Of a stretch of 5,529 nt of DNA, positions 1 to 5,529 are shown one piece after another (within the stretch, counting starts at the first letter, position 1; every line of letters starts with the position of its first letter). The stretch covers positions 1 through 5,529 of the forward strand of contig JAJAYN010000382.1 in NCBI GenBank assembly GCA_026786225.1. The letters are read 5' to 3'. A program made the position numbers and the translations under genes. The notes under the pieces were generated by a model. That model was given only the letters and a program-made list of their open reading frames with translations, was not told where the DNA came from and searched no databases. The stretch is from Burkholderiales bacterium (GTDB taxonomy: Bacteria; Pseudomonadota; Gammaproteobacteria; Burkholderiales; Usitatibacteraceae).

Positions 1-1
1 G

Positions 2-463
2 CAGCGCACCCCGCAGACCTTTTTGCCCACGCAATTTTGCCGTACGACGCATGGCCACTGGCACAACAACGTTGCACAACACCAGATCGAGAATGGTGTT
101 TTTGACGCGAGTGTCGAATATGCTGCAGGCCGGCTGTGCTTCATCAAGCTGCTCAATGTAGAGCACACACTTGAGAGTGGAGCAAACCTGCTATCGCAAT
201 GCGTCACGCCGTTACTTGCGGATATCTGGAGACAGATCGAAGAGAATGCGCACAACGCAAGCGTTCCAGCGGTGCGGCAAGCTAGTACTCTATTGACCCC
301 GGCAGAGCGCGAGGTGCATCGCTGGTTGCGCCAACGCAAAACGAATTGGGAGATCGGAAAAATCTTGGGCAAAAGCGAATTGACGGTTAAAACCCAGGTT
401 CAGAAGATGCTCAAAAAGACCGGCTTGGAAAGCAGGCACGCGCTCGCGGCTTGCGATTTCTGA
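2..463 (+). CDS. LuxR-family (EpsA-like) transcriptional regulator, 5' partial
   Basis: The frame is open from the first bases of the window to TGA at 461-463, so the gene probably begins upstream. An internal TTG at 23 is the first possible start inside the window, but it has no convincing ribosome binding site. The last third (about 293-451) is a LuxR/GerE helix-turn-helix: it opens with LTPAEREVHRWL and continues through KTNWEIGKILGKSELTVKTQ to HVQ-like QVQKMLKK. The NWEIGxIL...TVKxxVQ pattern is closest, from memory, to EpsA regulators tied to exopolysaccharide and PEP-CTERM loci in betaproteobacteria, which are about 250 residues long. That length agrees with the N-terminal half being missing here. 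The preceding segment would be the end of the EpsA-type N-terminal region; no receiver domain is visible. It is co-directional with the exporter genes and separated from them by a short gap with a perfect palindrome, so it may regulate them. The LuxR HTH call is firm; the EpsA subfamily is an inference. Confidence 0.85.
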   Translation, partial: QRTPQTFLPTQFCRTTHGHWHNNVAQHQIENGVFDASVEYAAGRLCFIKLLNVEHTLESGANLLSQCVTPLLADIWRQIEENAHNASVPAVRQASTLLTPAEREVHRWLRQRKTNWEIGKILGKSELTVKTQVQKMLKKTGLESRHALAACDF

Positions 464-472
464 TGTTTAGGC

Positions 473-490
473 ATACTCCGATCGGAGTAT
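473..490. promoter_or_regulatory. Perfect 18-bp palindrome, candidate operator
   Basis: ATACTCCGATCGGAGTAT equals its own reverse complement with no central spacer. It lies ten bases after the regulator's stop codon and 62 bases before the likely HlyD ATG. It is not followed by a T-run on the + strand, so it is a poor intrinsic terminator. Full two-fold symmetry around a central GATC suits a dimeric DNA-binding protein, and LuxR-type regulators bind about 20-bp palindromes with a similar GATC-like centre. That the neighbouring regulator binds here is an inference. Confidence 0.5.
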
Positions 491-551
491 TGAGGTAAAT
501 GCAACGCATCGTTAGCTTGTGGTGTTCCAATGTTTGTCGCCAGCCGCGCCA

Positions 552-1820
552 ATGCCATCACCACAAGAAGAACAATCCAAGCTTTTCCGAAGCGAAGTCT
601 TCGAAGCGAAACGCGATACTTGGTTGGGACAGATCGTCCTAATTCGTCCGATCTCGTTTGCTTTTCTGACGATTGCGACGGTCGCGTTGGCATTGATAGT
701 GCTGGCCTTTCTGTTCTGGGGCGAGTACACGCGTAAGGCCAAAGTCTCCGGCTACATTGTCCCCAGCCAGGGACTCATCAAGATAGTGCCGCAACAGACA
801 GGGGTGATTGCTGAACTGCGCGCAAAGGAAGGCCAGTTTGTTCAGCGCGGTGAAATCCTTGCGCTGCTTAACTTAGAGCGTGCGACTGCAGCGGGTGGCG
901 TACAGGCCGAGTTCAACAAGCAACTCACCGTCAGGCGTGATTCACTCATTAGCGACCGGCAAAAGATCGATACGCTATATGCGCAACAGACACGTGCGCT
1001 CGGTGAACGCATTGCCAGTCAGCGCACCGAGCTTGTTCAAGTCGAGAGTGGATACAGGCTACAGCAGGAACGCATCCGCATCACTGACCAGATGCTCGAT
1101 AAGCAGCGTCGGCTGCATGCGGAAAAATTCATCTCTGACCTCGCGTTACAGCAAAAAGAGCAGGACCGGCTTAGCGAATTGGCCGCACTGGAAAATCTGA
1201 ATCGCAGCCGCACTGGCATTCTGCGCGACATCGGCGCGCTCGTATCCGACCTCAAGACATTACCGGTTAAGCGGGAAAACGAACTCTCTGCCCTTGACCG
1301 TAACCTCGCCACGCTTGAGCAAGACCGGGTCGAAAATGAATCACGGCGGGAGATACAACTCATTGCGCCCCAGTCTGGAATTGTCACCGCCATTGCGGCA
1401 GATCCCGGCAAACTCGCCGTCGCCGGCCAACCGTTGCTCAACATCCTCCCGCAAGGCGCCGGCCTCCAGGCGGATGTGTATGTCCCCTCGCGCGCGGCGG
1501 GCTTCATCCGCGCAGGCTCCAAGGCGCTGCTGCAGTACCAGGCCTATCCGTACCAAAAATTCGGCAGCCACGAGGGAAAGATCACCAAGATTTCGCGCAC
1601 CGCCGTCGCCGCCAACGAACTTCCGTTTCCGGCGCAACAAGGCGAGCTTTTTTACGTAGCGACGGTCGAACTCGCCAAACAAACCGTCACCGCCTACGGA
1701 AAAGAAGAGCGTCTGCAATCGGGCATGCTGGTCGATTGCAGCATCCTTCTTGATCGACGCACGCTATTTGAATGGGTCTTTGAGCCGCTCTATTCCATCT
1801 CCGGCCGGTGGGGCGCTTAA
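552..1820 (+). CDS. HlyD-family membrane fusion protein (type I secretion adaptor)
   Basis: This is the periplasmic adaptor that links an inner-membrane ABC exporter to a TolC-type outer-membrane channel. From the ATG at 552 it has 422 residues. A short cytoplasmic segment (1-33, with LFRSEVFEAKRD and LGQIVLIRP) is followed by one membrane helix (about 34-56). The first half of a biotinyl-lipoyl-like domain follows (about 66-108, GYIVP...GVIAEL...EGQFVQRGE). Next comes a long charged alpha-helical hairpin (about 117-265, rich in Gln, Arg, Glu and Leu). The second lipoyl half starts at about 272 (APQSGIVTAI) and leads into the beta-barrel and membrane-proximal region. The frame also opens at a GTG at 519, but the ATG gives the N-terminus usual for exporter adaptors of this type. 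Neither start has a clear Shine-Dalgarno. The stop overlaps the exporter ATG by one base, so the two genes are translationally coupled. The family call is secure; the start is less certain. Confidence 0.93.
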   Translation: MPSPQEEQSKLFRSEVFEAKRDTWLGQIVLIRPISFAFLTIATVALALIVLAFLFWGEYTRKAKVSGYIVPSQGLIKIVPQQTGVIAELRAKEGQFVQRGEILALLNLERATAAGGVQAEFNKQLTVRRDSLISDRQKIDTLYAQQTRALGERIASQRTELVQVESGYRLQQERIRITDQMLDKQRRLHAEKFISDLALQQKEQDRLSELAALENLNRSRTGILRDIGALVSDLKTLPVKRENELSALDRNLATLEQDRVENESRREIQLIAPQSGIVTAIAADPGKLAVAGQPLLNILPQGAGLQADVYVPSRAAGFIRAGSKALLQYQAYPYQKFGSHEGKITKISRTAVAANELPFPAQQGELFYVATVELAKQTVTAYGKEERLQSGMLVDCSILLDRRTLFEWVFEPLYSISGRWGA

Positions 1821-3952
1821 TGCTGTTCGATGGACTTAACCTCGGCTTTAGCAAGAAGCTGCCAATCATCCTGCAAACCGAAGCCGCTGAATGCGGGCTG
1901 GCTTCGCTGGCGATGGTGGCGTGCTACCACGGCTTCGTTACCGATCTGGGAACGTTGCGCAGTCGCCATTCCATTTCACTGAAGGGCACCACACTCGCCG
2001 AGCTACTAAAGATTGCCACCGCGCTCAAATTCCAGACCCGCCCGTTGCGGCTGGAACTCGACGAACTGCGCGGCCTGAAAACGCCGTGCATTCTGCACTG
2101 GGACTTGAGCCATTTCGTGGTCTTGAAAGCCGCTACGCGTGACGGCATCGAAATTCACGATCCTGCACAAGGCACGCGAACGCTCAAGTATGCGGAGGCA
2201 AGCAAGCATTTCACGGGTGTCGCGTTAGAGCTCACACCAGACATACAGTTCGAGAAAAAAGAAGAAAAACAACAACTCAAGCTGCGCACGCTGTTTGGCA
2301 AGGTGACAGGGCTGAAAGGCTCGCTTGCCCAGGTCTTCTTGCTGGCCGCCGGATTGGAAGTGTTCGGCCTCGTTGCGCCATTTTTCTCGCAATGGATCAT
2401 CGACGACGCTCTGGTTTCCGGCGATCAGGATTTGTTGACCATTCTGGCGATAGGCGTGCTGATGGTGGCGCTGATTCAGATGACGGTCGGCCTGATCCGC
2501 TCGTGGGTGGTGATGCACCTGAGCACGACGTTGAGCCTGGAGTGGTTCGCCAATGTCTTCGCGCACTTGTTGAAGCTGCCCGTGCCGTGGTTCGAAAAGA
2601 GGCACCTGGGCGATGTGGTTTCACGGTTTGGCAGCCTGGGCAGTATTCAAAGCGCCATGACTGGTGGGCTGATCGGCGCGGTGCTGGACGGCATCATGGC
2701 CTTAATTACTCTGGCGATGATGTTCGTGTATAGCCCAACTCTGTCGGCCATCGCGCTTACCGCCGTCGTGCTTTATGCCGCTATTCGCATCGCCCGCTAC
2801 GGCGCATTGCGCGATGCCAGCGCAGAGCAGCTCGTGCGCCAGGCTAAGCAGCAGAGCCACTTCATGGAAAGCATTCGTGGCATCCAGGCGTTGAAGCTCT
2901 TCAACCGCGAAGAAGATCGTCGTCAACGCTATCTGAAGCTGGCAGTCGACACCACTAACAACGGTCTCTCAATCCAGAAACAAAACATGGCATTTGGCGC
3001 CGCAAATGGACTGCTCGTCGCTCTCGAAAACGCCGCCATTCTATTTCTGGGTGCCAAGCTGGTCATGGCCAATCAATTCTCGGTCGGCATGCTGATCGCC
3101 TTCATTTCGTACAAGGGCCAGTTCATTTCCCGCATCTCCGCGTTGATCGATACCGCCATTTCATTTCGGATGCTCAGCATTCAAGCCGAGCGCTTGGCGG
3201 ATATCGTGCTGACAGCACCCGAGGAAGCCGGCCACGACCTCTACCTTTCCGAGGAGGCGATCGAGCCCAGCATCGAGATACGCAATGTGAGCTTCCGTTA
3301 CTCGCCGGGGGAACCGTGGGTGCTGCGCAATGTGAACATGAAGATCGAGGCGGGTGAGTCGGTTGCCAGCGCTGGGCCTTCCGGTTGCGGCAAGACCACG
3401 TTGCTGAAAATCATGCTTGGGCAATTGCAACCGGAAGAAGGTGAGGTGCTGGTGGGCGGGCTGCCACTCAAACAACTGGGCCTCAAATATTATCGCGACC
3501 AGACCGGGGTAGTCATGCAGGACGATCAGTTGTTTGCCGGATCGCTTGCGGAGAACATCGCCTTCTTCGATCCGCAGACCAGCCAGAGCCGGGTTGAAGC
3601 AGCGGCCAAGCTGGCGGCAATACACGACGCCATTGTCAAGATGCCGATGGGGTACAACACGCTATCGGGAGACATGGCCACAGGGCTATCGGGCGGGGAG
3701 AAGCAAAGGTTAATTCTCGCGAGAGCGCTTTACAAGAAGCCCAAGATTCTGTTTCTGGACGAGGCGACCAGCCATCTAGACACAAAGGCGGAATTGACTG
3801 TAAGTCAGGCTATCAAGCGACTAAGCATTACGCGAATCACGATCGCTCACAGACCTCAAACACTGGAAATGGCAGATCGACTGGTGCTTTTGGGGGGCGG
3901 GAGGACAAGTGCCGACTTTCTCCGCCCGGAAATAGTACTGAGCAAATGTTGA
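1820..3952 (+). CDS. C39 peptidase-containing ABC exporter (double-glycine leader type)
   Basis: This inner-membrane exporter cuts double-glycine leaders and pumps out the mature peptide, as CvaB and LagD do. From the ATG at 1820 it has 710 residues, close to CvaB. The N-terminal C39 domain (about 10-135) keeps the full active site: oxyanion-hole Gln19 and nucleophile Cys25 (QTEAAECGLASL), His98 (LSHFVV) and Asp114 (HDPAQG). The membrane domain (about 165-455) has helices near 170-190, 205-225, 285-305, 307-325 and 395-430. The nucleotide-binding domain has Walker A GPSGCGKTT (519-527), Q-loop Gln567, signature LSGGEKQR (623-630), Walker B ILFLDE (643-648), D-loop SHLD and H-loop His677, so both activities look intact. 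An in-frame GTG at 1808 is possible, but the TAATG junction favours 1820. The last 20 residues after LLGGGR look unlike the usual end of this family. The candidate substrate gene follows directly. Confidence 0.96.
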   Translation: MLFDGLNLGFSKKLPIILQTEAAECGLASLAMVACYHGFVTDLGTLRSRHSISLKGTTLAELLKIATALKFQTRPLRLELDELRGLKTPCILHWDLSHFVVLKAATRDGIEIHDPAQGTRTLKYAEASKHFTGVALELTPDIQFEKKEEKQQLKLRTLFGKVTGLKGSLAQVFLLAAGLEVFGLVAPFFSQWIIDDALVSGDQDLLTILAIGVLMVALIQMTVGLIRSWVVMHLSTTLSLEWFANVFAHLLKLPVPWFEKRHLGDVVSRFGSLGSIQSAMTGGLIGAVLDGIMALITLAMMFVYSPTLSAIALTAVVLYAAIRIARYGALRDASAEQLVRQAKQQSHFMESIRGIQALKLFNREEDRRQRYLKLAVDTTNNGLSIQKQNMAFGAANGLLVALENAAILFLGAKLVMANQFSVGMLIAFISYKGQFISRISALIDTAISFRMLSIQAERLADIVLTAPEEAGHDLYLSEEAIEPSIEIRNVSFRYSPGEPWVLRNVNMKIEAGESVASAGPSGCGKTTLLKIMLGQLQPEEGEVLVGGLPLKQLGLKYYRDQTGVVMQDDQLFAGSLAENIAFFDPQTSQSRVEAAAKLAAIHDAIVKMPMGYNTLSGDMATGLSGGEKQRLILARALYKKPKILFLDEATSHLDTKAELTVSQAIKRLSITRITIAHRPQTLEMADRLVLLGGGRTSADFLRPEIVLSKC

Positions 3953-3953
3953 A

Positions 3954-4049
3954 ATGAGCCATTCAATATCGCGGTTCTTTTGCGAAGCTCTCGACATTGA
4001 AGGTCTGGACAATTGGTTCCTCGAACCCGAAAAATATCAGAGGCATTGA
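3954..4049 (+). CDS. Possible 31-residue ORF overlapping the precursor gene
   Basis: An ATG one base after the exporter stop (TGAAATG) opens a 31-codon frame with no recognisable domain, ending KYQRH then TGA. The placement is typical of a coupled operon gene. However, the peptide lacks a double-glycine site and a membrane segment, and it overlaps the start of the precursor frame by 37 bases. It could be a real small protein, a coupling ORF that delivers ribosomes to the weak TTG start of the next gene, or the true N-terminus of the precursor separated by a frame change. The sequence alone cannot decide. Confidence 0.25.
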   Translation: MSHSISRFFCEALDIEGLDNWFLEPEKYQRH

Positions 4050-4408
4050 AAGGAATTCATCTTGCACCATTTGAAGCCGTCGGTGTGAGTTGCGTGCGGA
4101 TCGGCGAGCCGCTTGACTCGCCGTTGTTCGGAGTATCTAAAATACGTTTACTAAGTTCCGTGGAACCAAAGTATGTAAGTGGCGGTGATATTGTTTTCGG
4201 CCCTGGCGGCAGTTGGAGCATTTCCGGCGGTGGCCAAATTAGCATCTATTCCCCAGGCAGCCCTCAGTTTGATGGCGGAGTACAATTAACAGGATTTACA
4301 GGTGATGGCTGGAGCGTTATCGAGTACGTAGATGGAACGAGTATGATTACGGACCCATCAGGTGGACAGCACAATTGGGACCCGGAAGCTGGAGGCGGCT
4401 GGATGTAA
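4013..4408 (+). CDS. Putative double-glycine leader peptide precursor, Gly-rich
   Basis: This is the probable substrate of the exporter immediately upstream. Read from the TTG at 4013 it has 131 residues; GAAGG nine bases before that TTG is a plausible ribosome binding site. Residues 46-58 read LLSSVEPKYVSGG. Counting back from the GG this gives Leu -12, Ser -11, Glu -8, Val -4, Gly -2 and Gly -1, the canonical LSxxELxxVxGG leader pattern except for Pro in place of Leu at -7. Cleavage after Gly58 would leave 73 residues: 18 Gly, 4 Trp, 6 Asp, 2 Glu, one His, and no Lys, Arg or Cys. The mature part alternates GG turns with short beta-prone stretches (SWSIS, QISIY, WSVIEYV) and ends in AGGGWM. 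A 58-residue leader is long; later starts such as GTG 4094 or TTG 4124 would give 31 or 21 residues, nearer the usual size. I recognise no family for the mature part; a microcin-like bacteriocin or secreted signal is an inference from context. Confidence 0.72.
   Translation: MVPRTRKISEALKGIHLAPFEAVGVSCVRIGEPLDSPLFGVSKIRLLSSVEPKYVSGGDIVFGPGGSWSISGGGQISIYSPGSPQFDGGVQLTGFTGDGWSVIEYVDGTSMITDPSGGQHNWDPEAGGGWM
4175..4186 (+). other. Predicted C39 cleavage motif VSGG
   Basis: The four codons encode Val-Ser-Gly-Gly at the end of the predicted leader; cleavage is expected directly after the second Gly, giving a mature N-terminus Asp-Ile-Val-Phe. Further GG pairs downstream (GPGG, SGGG, DGG, SGG, AGGG) lack the upstream Leu/Glu/Val spacing, so this is the best site. 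Confidence 0.65.
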
Positions 4409-4420
4409 CATGCGGCGCGA

Positions 4421-4450
4421 TTGACAGTTGACTCTTTGGTTCCCCATTTT
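4421..4450 (+). promoter_or_regulatory. Weak candidate promoter before the hydrolase gene
   Basis: A consensus -35 hexamer TTGACA lies at 4421-4426, in the 65-base gap between the precursor stop and the hydrolase gene. The best -10 at suitable spacing is CATTTT at 4445-4450 (18-base spacer), which matches the consensus poorly. It could give the hydrolase gene some independent expression, but read-through from the operon is equally likely. Confidence 0.2.
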
Positions 4451-4473
4451 TGCTTGGCGGTTGTATCTGAAAA

Positions 4474-5250
4474 GTGAAGCTCATGCTATTCAAACAAATC
4501 AAATTAGTACTATTGTTAGTGATGGCGTACGTCGCAACGACAGATGCGACGGCAGCTACCGTGGACGAGTTCAAGAAAAATTTTTTCAACGGGCGAATTA
4601 CGCCAGAGGCAGTTGAAAAATTCATCGCGGAACACCCGAGTGGAACAATTCAGAAGCTTGTGATTGGTTCCACAGGTGGCGACGCTTTTGCTGGGCTTCG
4701 TTTGGGAAACTGGGTGCGACAGAATGGTCTAGATGTTGAAGTCTACGTAATATGCCAGTCGGCATGTGCCAATTATGTATTTCCAGCAGGGAAAAAGAAG
4801 ATTATCGGGGAAAGAGCACTGGTGCTTTGGCATGGGAGCATTGAACAAAAGTATGCGCGAGAGCTGCAATCCAAACATCACACTTTGCTAGTCAAACATT
4901 ACCAAACGGCTGCGGCGGTTTCAACTGACGAGCGCAAATATCTTGACGACAATCAGGTAGCGGTCGAATCAGCGCTGCGGCTCCGCGAACAGCAAGGCCG
5001 GTTTTTTGATGCGATTCAGGTCAACGAATACATTACCCGCTTGGGGCAAGAGCCAGTGGATTTTGGCATCGACTCTTGGACCACAACAGTGATTGTCATG
5101 GAGAAATTTGGAATTCGCAATGTGGAGGCACCCGCGAATTATGGCTCGCGCGATTATTTAAGGCGCATATCGCTATCAAGCTTTCATTGTGGTGGTAAGT
5201 GTGTCACGTTTGAACTGGATGAGAGCGGCCAAGCGCGCCGTATTGAGTGA
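4474..5250 (+). CDS. Secreted ClpP/crotonase-like serine hydrolase (COG3904-like)
   Basis: The 258-residue product (from GTG 4474; an in-frame ATG at 4483 may be the true start) begins with Lys residues and a hydrophobic stretch LVLLLVMAYVA. This is followed by a likely signal-peptidase site after residues ATA (about 25-27), so export to the periplasm is expected. The core matches the predicted periplasmic ClpP-fold group: strand KLVIGSTGGDAFAGLRLGNWV (62-81, shown in part: STGGDAFAGLRLG) supplies the glycine-rich oxyanion loop. CQSACANYVFPAG (94-106) carries the probable nucleophile Ser96, and LVLWHG carries His120 as probable base. The acidic partner cannot be placed by eye. The C-terminus has Cys239 and Cys243, a possible disulfide. 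The substrate is unknown. Lying 65 bases after the precursor gene on the same strand, it could mature, degrade or give protection against the peptide, or be a bystander. Fold assignment is fairly strong; the role is open. Confidence 0.82.
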   Translation: MKLMLFKQIKLVLLLVMAYVATTDATAATVDEFKKNFFNGRITPEAVEKFIAEHPSGTIQKLVIGSTGGDAFAGLRLGNWVRQNGLDVEVYVICQSACANYVFPAGKKKIIGERALVLWHGSIEQKYARELQSKHHTLLVKHYQTAAAVSTDERKYLDDNQVAVESALRLREQQGRFFDAIQVNEYITRLGQEPVDFGIDSWTTTVIVMEKFGIRNVEAPANYGSRDYLRRISLSSFHCGGKCVTFELDESGQARRIE

Positions 5251-5388
5251 ACGAAGGCTAACAGTCAGCGTCGCACAATTGCCTCGTAACATAAGGAGCA
5301 GATAGTCGTACAAGATTAATACTTTTGTGAATTGCAGGGTTTCGGATGTCAATCGAGGGATATAGCTTTCAATAGATCTCAAAATGAC
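5251..5388. other. Intergenic stretch without a clear feature
   Basis: This stretch follows the hydrolase stop. No terminator-like stem with a T-run and no tRNA-like fold is visible. A perfect AAGGAG at 5293-5298 looks like a ribosome binding site, but no ATG, GTG or TTG follows within normal distance. A reverse-strand open frame crosses the stretch and runs into the hydrolase gene; nothing supports it as coding. Confidence 0.4.
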
Positions 5389-5529
5389 GTGCCCTTAGTC
5401 GCAATATTGCCGGCGGAGAGTTTTGTCAAGTTCGCCGCACATAGGACTAGTGCAGCGACAATGCTCTGGCAAAACCCTGATCTTCAAGGACTGTCTTTGG
5501 AAGATCATGCATTCTTCTCTCCACTTCCC
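5320..5529 (+). CDS. Possible partial CDS running off the right edge
   Basis: A frame on the + strand stays open for 70 codons from the stop TAA at 5317-5319 to the window end. Possible starts are TTG 5332, GTG 5389, TTG 5407 and ATG 5461, none with a good ribosome binding site. From GTG 5389 it reads VPLVAILPAESFVKFAAHR and continues with a protein-like mix of residues (MLWQNPDLQGLSLEDHAFF). I do not recognise a family. An open run of this size can occur by chance, so this is only a flag for whoever has the next sequence. Confidence 0.22.

Noticed and set aside
473..490. Palindrome as an intrinsic terminator of the regulator gene
   Set aside because: There is no T-run after the stem on the + strand, and a spacerless palindrome leaves no room for a loop without losing central pairs.
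588..610. Direct repeat CGAAGCGAA, two copies
   Set aside because: Both copies lie in the HlyD coding region in different codon contexts and are too short to mean more than codon bias.
1037..1522. Long reverse-strand open frame inside the HlyD gene
   Set aside because: It lies wholly opposite a well-supported gene, is rich in Ser and Arg as expected from antisense reading, and has no recognisable domain.
3161..3625. Long reverse-strand open frame opposite the exporter ATPase domain
   Set aside because: The + strand here encodes Walker A, the Q-loop and neighbouring motifs; the antisense product shows no family features.
4103..4122. Six-base-pair hairpin (GGCGAG/CTCGCC, 8-base loop) inside the precursor gene
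   Set aside because: It is short, lies within coding sequence, has no T-run, and such stems are common by chance.
4307..4384. Resemblance of EYVDGTSMITDPSGG to YD/RHS repeats
   Set aside because: Only one short stretch resembles the motif, without the periodic YD or the G-N-R pattern, and the protein is too small for an RHS element.
5293..5298. Perfect AAGGAG as the ribosome binding site of a new gene
   Set aside because: No ATG, GTG or TTG occurs within about 25 bases downstream, and the nearby frames hit stops.
5479..5506. Inverted repeat GATCTTC/GAAGATC with a 14-base loop
   Set aside because: A seven-base stem with a large loop and no T-run is weak; it may also lie within a coding frame leaving the window.

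Overview
The window looks like chromosomal DNA from a proteobacterium, most likely a betaproteobacterium (Burkholderiales or Nitrosomonadales). The reasons are the moderately high GC of the transporter genes, the Gram-negative HlyD-type adaptor, and a LuxR-type regulator whose DNA-binding domain resembles EpsA, known from exopolysaccharide/PEP-CTERM loci of that group. The taxonomic call rests on family resemblance only. All supportable genes are on the + strand.

Layout. (1) Positions 2-463: 3' part of a LuxR/EpsA-like regulator cut by the left edge. (2) Positions 473-490: a perfect 18-bp palindrome in the short gap before the next gene. (3) About 552-1820: a HlyD-family membrane fusion protein. 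(4) Positions 1820-3952: an ABC exporter with an N-terminal C39 peptidase, whose start overlaps the HlyD stop by one base (TAATG). (5) About 3954-4408: a small gene whose product carries a double-glycine leader, the signal cut by C39 peptidases. (6) About 4474-5250: a secreted protein with a ClpP/crotonase-like serine hydrolase signature (COG3904-like). (7) Positions 5251-5529: mostly unassigned, with a weak open frame running off the right edge.

How the parts fit. The C39 exporter and HlyD protein, with a TolC-type outer-membrane channel encoded elsewhere, would form a type I peptide-secretion machine. The small gene just downstream has LSxxE...VSGG in the canonical positions of a double-glycine leader, so it is the natural candidate substrate. 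Cutting after that GG would release a 73-residue peptide that is about one quarter glycine, has four tryptophans, eight acidic residues, and no Lys, Arg or Cys. It could be a microcin-like bacteriocin, a signal peptide or an extracellular matrix peptide; I do not recognise the family. The downstream periplasmic hydrolase could process it, protect against it, or be unrelated. The regulator and the palindrome suggest transcriptional control of the operon.

Base composition becomes visibly more AT-rich from about 3780 onwards, so the cargo end may have a different history from the transporter.
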